A DNA stretch of 11,325 bases, taken from assembly GCA_030673355.1 (NCBI GenBank), contig DAOVJF010000043.1:1-11325 (forward strand). The letters are read 5' to 3'. Source of the DNA: Planctomycetota bacterium (lineage in GTDB: Bacteria > JAJVIF01 > JAPKYR01). The notes beneath the pieces are model-generated. The model had not been told where the DNA came from and searched no databases. It worked only from the letters and a program-made list of their open reading frames with translations. Shown one piece after another: positions 1 through 7,546 of the stretch; the first letter of the stretch is position 1, and every line of letters begins with the position of its first letter. A program made the translations under genes and the position numbers.

Positions 1-1308
1 TACATGTTCATCGCGAAAATCCTCCCCGGATTCCGCATCAGCACTGTCAGACCTGATTTTCTCACGCTGACCTTCATGATAATTGTCGCGAGTTTCGTTA
101 TGGATCACCTCCTCACCCGGCTGAAAACCGATCCTGAATTCACCGCAAAATTCAACCGCGTTTTTGGAATTCTTCTCGCCCTGATGTTTTTAATCGGGGC
201 CGCGTTTGTCCTTATTCGAATCCAGCCCTCAGTTTTGCCGGTCGGTTTGTCCATTGTAATCCTTACGGCATTCGGACATCTGATCTTCGTTTGGGTGGCT
301 GCCATTCTGATGTACCTCTACACAAAAAAACGGATGAGCATCCAGGCATTGTCGACTGTAATCATTATCCTTTCAATCATTGATCTCGTTCCGTATCACG
401 AACATTTCATGCCGCTCGTTCCAAAGGGCAGGGTTTGTTTCGAGACCGGGAGCATCGAATTTCTGAAAGATCAATATGAAGAAATCGGTCCATTCAGGGT
501 TTTTCGCGACCGGACAACCACCCTCGCGCCGAACTCACTCATGATCTATGGCCTCGATGAGCCGGGTGGATTCGACAGCTTCGTGTCCTCCGATTACGCG
601 CACTTCTTCCGGTCGATCGACCCATCGATGAGCCGGAATTCGAGAACACTTGACCTGCCATCGGAACCAATCAACTATTCTCAGCCGTTCTGGAATTTCC
701 TCGGCATAAGATACTTATTGTTCCCCGAAAAAAATAACTCGCTCCCGCCACCGTGGGAGCTTCGATGGACCGGCGATTTATTCATTTACGAAAACACCGA
801 ATGGATGCCGCGATGGTTTACGGTGCCGAACATAATCCCGGTCGATTCAATCGAGAACGGCTACAATGCTTCACAGGCGATCGATCCAATGAAAGAAGCG
901 GTTGTCGTGGGAATCGAACACACCGACATTCCACCTGCGTTGCTGGAATCCTCCAGCGATGATTACTACGTAAGACAGATGGAAATCCTTGTGTACAGTG
1001 CAGATGAGTTGCGGTTAAGAACATCTTCCGATAGAGATCAATTTCTGGTTTTTTCCGATACTTATTTCCCTGGCTGGCGCGCATGGATCGACAGAAATGA
1101 AGTTGAAATTTACCGCACAAACGGGATTGTAAAAGGTATTGTGATCCCATCGGGAGAGCATGAAATAAGGTTCCTCTACGATCCACTTTCATACAAAATC
1201 GGATGGCTGCTCGTCCTGATTGGATTAATCCTGACACCATTCGGCATCAAACCCATCAGGCAACTCCTTACACTTCCGATAAAAAATCCGCCATCAAATT
1301 TGCTATAA
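1..1308 (+). CDS. YfhO-family membrane protein, C-terminal part (5' end outside window)
   Basis: The frame is open to the left edge, and the first ATG (position 4) lies inside hydrophobic-rich coding sequence. This is therefore most likely the last ~435 residues of a much longer protein (YfhO proteins are usually 700-900 residues). Numbering from that ATG, hydrophobic segments lie at about 20-38, 53-72, 79-106 and 114-130. A hydrophilic, probably extracytoplasmic domain follows (about 140-395), then a last TM helix (about 398-416) and a short basic tail. Family-like motifs in the soluble domain are NFLGIRYLLF (231-240), IYENTEWMPRWF (261-272), DTYFPGWRAWID (352-363) and a late IPSGEHEIRFLYDP (381-394). 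Together they match the conserved C-terminal pattern of bacterial YfhO proteins (LLGVRY / YENP..LPR / YYPGW). In Firmicutes, YfhO is a GT-C-like enzyme that moves a sugar from a polyprenyl-phosphate donor onto a surface polymer. The acceptor here is unknown. The next gene starts 10 nt downstream, so co-transcription is likely. Confidence 0.85.
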   Translation, partial: YMFIAKILPGFRISTVRPDFLTLTFMIIVASFVMDHLLTRLKTDPEFTAKFNRVFGILLALMFLIGAAFVLIRIQPSVLPVGLSIVILTAFGHLIFVWVAAILMYLYTKKRMSIQALSTVIIILSIIDLVPYHEHFMPLVPKGRVCFETGSIEFLKDQYEEIGPFRVFRDRTTTLAPNSLMIYGLDEPGGFDSFVSSDYAHFFRSIDPSMSRNSRTLDLPSEPINYSQPFWNFLGIRYLLFPEKNNSLPPPWELRWTGDLFIYENTEWMPRWFTVPNIIPVDSIENGYNASQAIDPMKEAVVVGIEHTDIPPALLESSSDDYYVRQMEILVYSADELRLRTSSDRDQFLVFSDTYFPGWRAWIDRNEVEIYRTNGIVKGIVIPSGEHEIRFLYDPLSYKIGWLLVLIGLILTPFGIKPIRQLLTLPIKNPPSNLL

Positions 1309-1318
1309 TTCGCCGATC

Positions 1319-2107
1319 GTGACTGATACAGCCTTAAAACCCCTCGTCTGCGTTCCGACCTACAACGAACGCGAGAATATCGAGAAACTCATAAACAGGA
1401 TTCTCGAAGAGATCCCATTCGCTGACATCATGATCATCGATGACGGCTCCCCGGATGGCACAGGCGGCATTGTCGACAAAATCGCAAGTAACGAACCCCG
1501 GTTACACTGCATCCATCGCGAAGGAAAACAAGGGCTCGGTACCGCGTATATAGCGGCTTTCAAGTGGGCGCTCGAACGTGATTACACGCATTGTTTCGAG
1601 ATGGACGCCGATTTCAGCCACGACCCGAAAGATCTCCCCAGACTCCTCGAAGCCACAAAGGATTTCGATATCGCGATTGGATCGAGGTTCTACGCGGGAC
1701 GGTTGTCGATCGTAAACTGGCCGTTGTCCAGGCTTATCCTTTCGATGGCCGCAAGCCTTTATGTACGGGTCATCATCGGCATCCCTCTCTGGGACTGCAC
1801 GACCGGATTCAAATGTTTCCGTAGAAAAGTGCTCGAACATCTACCGCTCGATATAGTAAGAAGCGAAGGTTACTCGTTCCAGATCGATCTTAATTTCCGC
1901 GCGACACGAATGGGGTTCAGGGTCGGTGAAATCCCCATAATTTTCGCCGACCGAACCGAGGGCGGCAGCAAGATGTCGAAAAAGATCGTATTCGAAGCGA
2001 TCTGGCGTGTCTGGCAGCTCCGCTGGAACGGCTTCATGGAAGACCTCGGCTATTTCTTCAAAGGCAAACGACGCCCCATGCCAGGAAAAGAACCCGACCA
2101 TCTGTAA
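1319..2107 (+). CDS. Polyprenol/dolichol-phosphate mannose synthase-type GT2 glycosyltransferase
   Basis: The 262-residue protein is a single-domain GT-A glycosyltransferase of family 2, with no TM extension. This is the usual size of the soluble DPM1/Ppm1-like class. Motifs in order: VPTYNERENI (12-21), the nucleotide-binding DDGSPDGT (41-48), GKQGLGTA (69-76), the metal/nucleotide DADFSHDP (96-103), GSRF (121-124), WDCTTGFKCF (158-167), SEGYSFQIDL (182-191) and the C-terminal DRTEGGSKMS (211-220). The expected reaction is transfer of a hexose from an NDP-sugar (GDP-mannose in characterised members) to a polyprenyl phosphate at the inner face of the membrane. Sugar identity cannot be read from sequence. 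It starts with GTG at 1319, immediately before the conserved N-terminal motif. No clear Shine-Dalgarno precedes it, so translation may be coupled to the upstream YfhO-like gene, whose stop is 10 nt away. The enzyme would supply the lipid-linked donor that a YfhO-type partner uses. Confidence 0.86.
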   Translation: MTDTALKPLVCVPTYNERENIEKLINRILEEIPFADIMIIDDGSPDGTGGIVDKIASNEPRLHCIHREGKQGLGTAYIAAFKWALERDYTHCFEMDADFSHDPKDLPRLLEATKDFDIAIGSRFYAGRLSIVNWPLSRLILSMAASLYVRVIIGIPLWDCTTGFKCFRRKVLEHLPLDIVRSEGYSFQIDLNFRATRMGFRVGEIPIIFADRTEGGSKMSKKIVFEAIWRVWQLRWNGFMEDLGYFFKGKRRPMPGKEPDHL

Positions 2108-2250
2108 CATGTGCTTTCAGCGCATGAAGGATGGAGGAGAGTGCAAGAGACAAAAATACCCCCCTGTAATCCCCCCGCTTCGCTTCGTGGGGGGATGGTT
2201 ATCTCTCGGATTTTCTTTTTTTATTTAGGACAGCAGTGATCAATTAGCTG
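2108..2250. other. Convergent intergenic region with two hairpins
   Basis: This gap lies between the 3' ends of the GT2 gene (plus) and the PKD lipoprotein gene (minus). Directly after the GT2 stop, CATGTGC (2108-2114) and GCGCATG (2120-2126) can form a 7-bp stem, one pair a G-U wobble, around a 5-nt loop. The GC-rich hairpin at 2169-2196 and the T-rich stretch at 2211-2227 are listed separately. No open frame here looks like a gene. Confidence 0.6.
2159..2227. terminator. Probable bidirectional terminator / C6-G6 hairpin element
   Basis: ATCCCCCC (2169-2176) pairs perfectly with GGGGGGAT (2189-2196). Two more inner pairs (G2177-T2188 wobble, C2178-G2187) extend it to a 10-bp stem with an 8-nt loop. 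Read as plus-strand RNA, a U-rich run (2211-2227) follows only after 14 nt, which is further than a textbook intrinsic terminator. Read as minus-strand RNA, the C6 made from 2189-2194 could pair either with the G6 from 2171-2176 or with a second G6 from 2159-2164. The latter is followed directly by TATTTTTG. Position between two convergent gene ends fits two-way termination. It could instead be a dispersed intergenic repeat; a genome comparison is not possible from this window. Confidence 0.5.
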
Positions 2251-5200
2251 TTATTCGATAATTATCACAAGCGGCTCCGATGGATAGCTCGTCAAACCTT
2301 CGTCATCGGTTACCCTGAGCAGTACTTCGTACGTCCCGGGTAAATCATATGAATAAATTGGAGTCGGTCCGGCATCCACCCAGTTCAATCCGCCGTCATC
2401 AAAATACCATTCATATAATACAATTTCCATACCGTCACAGTCATTGTCGTATGAGGCAGTTCCGTCGAAATGAATATCTTCACCGATATCCGCCGTGAAT
2501 TTATCGGCATCGGCTATCGCTGTCGGCATTGCATTAGTGATCTCAATCTCGATTGGTGATTCGAGCGTATTCGATGTGCCTTCGTCATCCGTTACCCGGA
2601 ATTGCACGTAATATGTACCGGGTATATCCCAGGAGTGGTCAACAGATGGACCCACGGCATCATAAATTCCGTCATTGTTCCAGTCCCATTCATAGAGTTC
2701 GATAAATCCGCCGTCGGGATCGTAGGATCCATCATCAATAAAATGAACTACATCGCAGACCTTCTGCGGATTAGGCCCGGCATATGCCAGCGCTACCGGT
2801 GGGATATCGCCTTCATCAACGATTATTTCAAGGGGTGCGTCCAGGTAATCGATTCCGCCCTCATCATCGGTCACCCTCAACATCGGGTAGTAGGTCCCGG
2901 AGAAGTCATAAGAATGTGACGGCGTCGGTCCGGCATTGACCCAGCCGAAACCATCACCATCGAAATCCCATTCATACATGACGATCTCCATGCCGTCGCA
3001 GTCATTGTCGGTCGAAGCGGAACCGTCGAAATGGATGATCTCCCCGATACTGGGATTGTAGTTGTCCGCTTCGGCAACTGCGGTCGGGAGAGCATTCTCT
3101 AAAATAATCGCCAGTGGCTCGTCGAGTTCATCGGTGTAACCGAGGTTATCAGTCACCCTGAACTGTACATGCCGTGTGCCGACAACCGAAAACGTATGGA
3201 ACGTTTCAACGCCGATTTCATCGTAATATCCGTCATTGTTCCAGTCCCACTCATGTTTTTCGATATAGTCGCCGGCCTGTGGGTATGACCCGTTATCGAA
3301 GAAATGAATCGTTTCGCAAACTGTAGCCGGATTAGGCATCGCGTCCGCGATAGCGACCGGACTCGTATAATCAACCACATTTATTTCCAGGGGCCAGTCG
3401 AGATAATCCTGTTCACTCTCATCATCAGTAACACGAAGCTGCGGGTAGTATGTACCATACGCGGAGTACGAATGCATCGGTGTCGGCCCGGCGTCTTGCC
3501 AGAAGAAACCATCACCGCTGAAGTTCCATTCGAACAGCACTATCTCCATCCCGTCGCAGTCATTGTCGTGCGACCCGGTTGCGTCGAACGAGATAATCTC
3601 ATCTTTATCGACTTCATATTTATCCGCGTCAGCTTCGGCTGTTGGGTATTCACTCGTGATAATAACACTGAGCGGTTCATCAAGTTCACCCGAATAACCA
3701 AGGTTATCGGTAACCCTGAACTGGATGGTGAAGATTCCGGTTTCGTACCATGTATGGAAAACATCGATGCCTTCCTCATCATAAATCCCGTCATTGTCCC
3801 AGTCCCATTCATACAGGACAATCGAATCCCCCGCCTGGGGATAGGATCCGTCATCGTAGAAGTGCACCGGCTCGCATTTGATCTGCATATCCGGCTCCAG
3901 ATCGGCGATAGCGACCGGATTTACGATATCCGGTGTCACCAGGATTTCCAGCGGCGCATCAATAAAATCAAGTCCACCCTCATCGTCTGTCACCCGGAAG
4001 TTGACATTGTAAGTGCCGTACACACTGTACGAATGGGTCGGGACTGGTCCGAGATCCTGCCAGAAGAATCCATCTCCGCTGAAATTCCATTCGAATTTCG
4101 TAATCTCCAGTCCATCGCAATCATTATCGTATGAACCGCTGCCGTCGAAGTTTACCGGTTCATCTTCCATGACAGTATATTTATCCGCTTCCGCGATCGC
4201 GGTCGGCTGTGCGTTTACTATTTCGATCAAGATTAATTCAGCCCAGGATGTAATACCATTATTGTCGGTAACCTGCACGTTGACACCTTTTGTTCCTACG
4301 GTGTCCCAAGAATGGTCTATCACTGCAGGGCCTTCCACAAGCGGTAGCTCGCCAAACATCCACTCGTATTTGACAATTGAATCGCCCGACTGCGGGTACG
4401 ACTCCGAAGCGTCGAAATGAACGGGTTCGCACACTGTTTGAGGATTGGGATTCGCTTCGAACAATGCCACCGGCTCAAGATATTCATTAACGGTAATTTC
4501 AAAGGGCTCATCCAGTTCCGCCGTAGATCCCTCGTCATCTGTAACCCTTAACATGGGATTGTAAGTCCCGTATACGCTGTATGCATGAACAGGAGCAGGT
4601 CCGGCGTCAGCCCAGTTAAATCCATCTCCGCTGAAATTCCATTCGTACAGGACTATCTCCATTCCATCGCAATCAAGATCGTATGAAGCCGATCCATCAA
4701 ACTGAATGTCCTCGTACTCAAACACCTCGTTTTTATCAACTGTCGCCATTGCGATCGGGTATGCGTTATACATGGTCACCGTCAACGGTTCGTCAAGCTC
4801 ATCCGTATCATCCTCTTCATCGGTGACCCTCAGGTTGATTTCGTAAATGCCCGGTTCATCCCATGAATGGGTAAGTTCAGAACCTTCCTCGTCGAAAACC
4901 CCGTCGTTCTCCCAGTCCCATTCCCACTTCACAATAAGGCCGCCGTCCTGATCGTAGGATCCATCGTCAGCAAACAGGACAGGCTCGCAGATAACATCAT
5001 GGTCCGGATCGGCAAGGCCTATTGCGACCGGGGGAAGGTTCGGGATGAAAAATTCAATTACCAGGGGTTCATCGAGTGTATCCGTTCCGCCCTCATCATC
5101 GGTCACTCTCAATTGGATTTCATATTGCTGTTCCAATTCGAATGAATGAACCCTGGCGATTCCTTCATCATCAAAAACACCGTCGTTCTCCCAGTCCCAT

Positions 5201-7356
5201 TCCCACTTGACAATTTCCTGTTCCTCGCAGTCAGGATCGTAAGAGCCCGACCCATCAAAGTTTAGCGGTGTGTTTATCCACCATTTGTTGTCGACAGCCT
5301 CCGGTGCTTCGGCTACCGCCACCGGGGGAACATTATCCACGACGACCAGTAACGGCGTATTGAGCTCACCCTCCTGGCCTTCATCGTCGATAACCTTCAA
5401 CATCACAGGATGTTCACCAGCTATATCCCATGAATGGCTGACCAGTTCGCCCGATTCATCGTAAGTTCCGTCATTATCCCAGTCCCACCAGAATTCCACG
5501 ATCTCGCCGCCATCGGGATCATACGAACCCTCGGCGGTGAATTCGGACGGCTCGCACACAATCGCGGGTTTCGGATTGTAATCGGCGACCGCGATCGGGC
5601 TTACATTCGTAGAAACCTTGATTACAATTGGCTCATCGAGTTCGTCAGTTGCACCTTCATCATCCGTCACCCTCAGGTTTATCGGGTACTCTCCTTCCTC
5701 ACTCCAGCCATGAATTACAGCCTGCCCGGTTTCATCAAACATGCCGTCGTTGTCCCAGTCCCACTCACAAAGCATAATTTCAGTTTCTTCGCAGTCGTTA
5801 TCATGGGAACCCGTGCCATCAAACAGGATCTCTTCATCGGGCATCAATTCTGTTTTCTCAATAAATACTTCAGCGGTCGGAAGGGCATTATGGACCTTAA
5901 CCACAAGTACTATCTCACCGGTCTCACCGCTATCGCTCGTAGCTTTGTAACCGACATAATAGGTGTCAGGGATGTCAAATGTATGGGAGACAGAATACCC
6001 AAACTCGTCGTACACACCATCGAGGTCCCAATCCCATTTCCAGCCGATAATCGTTCCACCGGTCGTGTCGTAGGAACCGTCATCGAAAAATAGAATCTCT
6101 TCGCAGATTTCCGGTTCATCCGGGTCGAAATCCGCTTTCGCAATTACAGTCGCTTCCGTCACTTCCAACGTAATAATCCGGTAAGCGGTAAGGTCGAGAT
6201 ACTCAAAGGGAGGACCATTGGTAACATCCTCAACACCTATCAGGCACTGGTACATCCCCGCTTCAGCATGGAGTTCGTTAGCGACAATTACTTCCCATGT
6301 GGCGTATTCGGAATTCTCAAGGATCAGTGTCGCCTCAATGGTGTCAGGAGAAACGCCGGGACATTCAATAACCGGTGCATAGTAAGTTTCTGTCCCGTCC
6401 CGGTCATATACATCGATTATCAGCTTCGTTGCCCCTCCCGCATTTGTCAGACCACTGGCGATTGGTTCCTCGGTGACATCCAGTCTCCATGGTTCCGGGC
6501 AGTTGGCGTTCGGACCGAAATCGGTCATCGGGTCCACCACCGGTGAATTTATGGGGAAATCCCAGTTTGCATCTATTGCATATCCGAAAATAAACGGTCC
6601 GGTTGACAGTACGATATCGTATATCACCACAACCGTATCGCCGCCGTAGAACGCATTACGAATATTCGCCGGGTCGTCAGTATTAAACCTTTTAAATGGG
6701 TTTATATCGCAGTCCGGGAAATCCGGGGTTGCCAGGTTTCCTTTTATGTATCCCTGCAGCCCGCCAAAACCGTTACCAATTGTTTTCGGGTTATACAGGG
6801 TCGTAAATCCATCGGCGTTCAGCACGTATCCATCGCCCGACTCAAGCCGGGGTCCCTTTAACCCGGCTACCGGAAAATCCTGGCTCCCGGGGAACATAAT
6901 GATTCCACGCGTATCAAATACGGTGTAATCCAACAGGTAGAATGGATTGGTGAGTGATATGCCGATCAGCCATGAATCGTGATCGGATAATTCGACCCCT
7001 TCAATCTTGAAACAGTCGGTGCATGGGCCCTGCTCCATGAATTTCAGGATGTTCAGGTGCATCCCGGTTACCCTCGCCGGGACAATCTCGAACACCAGGT
7101 TCTCCGGATCAACATATACTTCAAAAATTCCGAGAAGCGCATGCCCCGCCGATGAGCTCTCCCGACCGTCCTCGTATTCGGGAACTCCACCTGTAAGGCC
7201 TAATGGATCATCGCCGGCTGTCTGATCAGTTACCCCTGGGTCCGTACCGGGTAGAGTGGGGATTTGGTTTTTCCCCCCGGATGAACAACCTAGCAGAATT
7301 ACCGCAAGCAGCAACATTAATGTAATGTTTCGGAAAATCAGCCAGCACGCATGCAT
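2251..7356 (-). CDS. Giant surface lipoprotein with 14 PKD-type Ig domains
   Basis: This is a 1701-residue acidic protein. Residues 1-24 are a type II signal peptide: a basic residue, a hydrophobic core, and lipobox LLGC with lipidated Cys24. Ser follows at +2, which in E. coli would favour outer-membrane sorting. A Gly/Asp/Pro/Thr-rich linker (25-68) leads to an unrecognised module (about 69-400). Fourteen PKD-like domains of about 90 residues (about 403-1701) run to the very C-terminus. Each has a DGSYD-like turn, a central W[DN][WF] strand replacing the canonical WDFGDG, an HSW/HSY strand and a closing RVTDDEG...LDEPL strand. Odd domains carry VCEP near the start; even domains carry DNDCDG. 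I see no PEP-CTERM, T9SS or LPXTG-like tail, so the lipid is the only visible anchor. Plausible roles are adhesion, a surface layer or a stalk; none is proven. The start is supported by GGAGG 7 nt upstream and a strong promoter. It is transcribed divergently from the AMIN-protein gene. Confidence 0.93.
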   Translation of the reverse strand: MHACWLIFRNITLMLLLAVILLGCSSGGKNQIPTLPGTDPGVTDQTAGDDPLGLTGGVPEYEDGRESSSAGHALLGIFEVYVDPENLVFEIVPARVTGMHLNILKFMEQGPCTDCFKIEGVELSDHDSWLIGISLTNPFYLLDYTVFDTRGIIMFPGSQDFPVAGLKGPRLESGDGYVLNADGFTTLYNPKTIGNGFGGLQGYIKGNLATPDFPDCDINPFKRFNTDDPANIRNAFYGGDTVVVIYDIVLSTGPFIFGYAIDANWDFPINSPVVDPMTDFGPNANCPEPWRLDVTEEPIASGLTNAGGATKLIIDVYDRDGTETYYAPVIECPGVSPDTIEATLILENSEYATWEVIVANELHAEAGMYQCLIGVEDVTNGPPFEYLDLTAYRIITLEVTEATVIAKADFDPDEPEICEEILFFDDGSYDTTGGTIIGWKWDWDLDGVYDEFGYSVSHTFDIPDTYYVGYKATSDSGETGEIVLVVKVHNALPTAEVFIEKTELMPDEEILFDGTGSHDNDCEETEIMLCEWDWDNDGMFDETGQAVIHGWSEEGEYPINLRVTDDEGATDELDEPIVIKVSTNVSPIAVADYNPKPAIVCEPSEFTAEGSYDPDGGEIVEFWWDWDNDGTYDESGELVSHSWDIAGEHPVMLKVIDDEGQEGELNTPLLVVVDNVPPVAVAEAPEAVDNKWWINTPLNFDGSGSYDPDCEEQEIVKWEWDWENDGVFDDEGIARVHSFELEQQYEIQLRVTDDEGGTDTLDEPLVIEFFIPNLPPVAIGLADPDHDVICEPVLFADDGSYDQDGGLIVKWEWDWENDGVFDEEGSELTHSWDEPGIYEINLRVTDEEDDTDELDEPLTVTMYNAYPIAMATVDKNEVFEYEDIQFDGSASYDLDCDGMEIVLYEWNFSGDGFNWADAGPAPVHAYSVYGTYNPMLRVTDDEGSTAELDEPFEITVNEYLEPVALFEANPNPQTVCEPVHFDASESYPQSGDSIVKYEWMFGELPLVEGPAVIDHSWDTVGTKGVNVQVTDNNGITSWAELILIEIVNAQPTAIAEADKYTVMEDEPVNFDGSGSYDNDCDGLEITKFEWNFSGDGFFWQDLGPVPTHSYSVYGTYNVNFRVTDDEGGLDFIDAPLEILVTPDIVNPVAIADLEPDMQIKCEPVHFYDDGSYPQAGDSIVLYEWDWDNDGIYDEEGIDVFHTWYETGIFTIQFRVTDNLGYSGELDEPLSVIITSEYPTAEADADKYEVDKDEIISFDATGSHDNDCDGMEIVLFEWNFSGDGFFWQDAGPTPMHSYSAYGTYYPQLRVTDDESEQDYLDWPLEINVVDYTSPVAIADAMPNPATVCETIHFFDNGSYPQAGDYIEKHEWDWNNDGYYDEIGVETFHTFSVVGTRHVQFRVTDNLGYTDELDEPLAIILENALPTAVAEADNYNPSIGEIIHFDGSASTDNDCDGMEIVMYEWDFDGDGFGWVNAGPTPSHSYDFSGTYYPMLRVTDDEGGIDYLDAPLEIIVDEGDIPPVALAYAGPNPQKVCDVVHFIDDGSYDPDGGFIELYEWDWNNDGIYDAVGPSVDHSWDIPGTYYVQFRVTDDEGTSNTLESPIEIEITNAMPTAIADADKFTADIGEDIHFDGTASYDNDCDGMEIVLYEWYFDDGGLNWVDAGPTPIYSYDLPGTYEVLLRVTDDEGLTSYPSEPLVIIIE
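2254..6150 (-). repeat. Seven tandem A-B PKD dyads (14 domains, ~186 residues per dyad)
   Basis: Approximate domain starts (residues) are 403, 491, 585, 676, 774, 865, 960, 1049, 1144, 1236, 1331, 1422, 1517 and 1609. Odd (A) domains have a Cys in the second strand (418, 601, 790, 976, 1161, 1347, 1534). Even (B) domains have it in the D-x-D-C turn (522, 710, 896, 1080, 1267, 1453, 1640). A-to-B spacing is 104-109 residues and B-to-A spacing 79-81, so the repeating unit is two domains. A domains mostly contain WDWDNDGxYDE; from domain 6 onward B domains contain W-N/D-F-x-G/D-D-G...DAGPTP instead. B domains 2 and 4 still have the A-like centre, so the first two dyads look older or differently evolved. 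Domain 7 has a degenerate centre (MFGELPLVEG). Equivalent stretches in domains 8 and 10 differ at many synonymous positions, so the duplications are not recent. Confidence 0.9.
6157..7152 (-). other. N-terminal module of the PKD lipoprotein (residues ~69-400), family not recognised
   Basis: The region encodes about 330 residues between the linker and the PKD array. It starts with AGHALLGIFEVYVDPENL (70-87) and contains a CxxC (PCTDC, Cys112 and Cys115), NPFYLLDYTVFDTRGI (138-152) and a GDGYVLNADGFTTLYNP stretch (174-190). It has further cysteines at 216, 286, 332 and 371. Alternating hydrophobic/polar strands suggest one or two beta-sandwich domains, the last (about 308-400) possibly Ig-like. 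I cannot assign a Pfam family from sight. With seven predicted extracytoplasmic domains' worth of paired cysteines following it, these six cysteines may also be oxidised, but that is inference. Confidence 0.55.
7285..7356 (-). other. Lipoprotein signal peptide of the PKD protein
   Basis: Residues 1-24 contain Arg9 ahead of a hydrophobic core (ITLMLLLAVI, 11-20) and the lipobox L-L-G-C ending at Cys24, followed by SSGG. This is the standard SPase II arrangement. Processing would leave a diacylglyceryl-Cys24 N-terminus followed by a flexible tether. Confidence 0.9.
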
Positions 7357-7363
7357 ATGTGGG

Positions 7364-7368
7364 CCTCC
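7364..7368 (-). promoter_or_regulatory. Ribosome binding site of the PKD lipoprotein gene
   Basis: On the minus strand GGAGG lies 7 nt before the ATG at 7356-7354. This is a full-strength Shine-Dalgarno and fixes the start. The upstream leader contains GGCCT (from about 7432-7428), which could pair with the AGGCC overlapping this site. That pairing is only 5 bp and is a weak hint. Confidence 0.85.
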
Positions 7369-7440
7369 ATTTAACCTGTTATTTCAGTTAATTACGGAAT
7401 TTTGGAAATCCAATCCCCTGCAGCCTCCAGGCCAATAATA

Positions 7441-7470
7441 ATTATAACTTTATAAAGATAACTTGGTCAA
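7441..7470 (-). promoter_or_regulatory. Sigma70-type promoter for the PKD lipoprotein gene
   Basis: On the minus strand, TTGACC (7470-7465) is followed by an 18-nt spacer and a perfect TATAAT (7446-7441). An A-rich tract just upstream (about 7505-7489 on this strand) could act as an UP-like element. Predicted transcription start is near 7434, giving a leader of about 78 nt. The spacer contains the perfect 10-bp palindrome CTTTATAAAG (7448-7457), a possible repressor or AT-melting site. Confidence 0.75.
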
Positions 7471-7546
7471 TGGCTGCTGGCCGAATATTGTATTTTTTTA
7501 TTTTGCAGTTGGATTGACTCTTGAGAATCGGCATGTGCTCATATAG

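Noticed and set aside
818..1240. 140-residue minus-strand open frame inside the YfhO-like gene
   Set aside because: It overlaps the well-supported YfhO C-terminal motifs and has no recognisable features of its own.
2251..2400. C-terminal surface-sorting signal (PEP-CTERM, T9SS or LPXTG-like) on the PKD protein
   Set aside because: The protein ends right at the last strand of PKD domain 14 (PLVIIIE) with no extra TM helix, basic tail or sorting motif.
3304..4134. 276-residue plus-strand open frame antisense to the PKD gene
   Set aside because: It lies opposite the PKD array, where repeated codons keep the opposite frame open. Its translation is itself repetitive and mirrors the repeat period, with no family motif or ribosome site.
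5434..6093. 219-residue plus-strand open frame antisense to the PKD gene
   Set aside because: Same cause as the other antisense frames over the repeat region; no independent coding evidence.
2254..6150. CRISPR-like or satellite periodicity
   Set aside because: The period (~558 bp) is due to protein dyads, with diverged synonymous positions and no short identical repeats separated by unique spacers.
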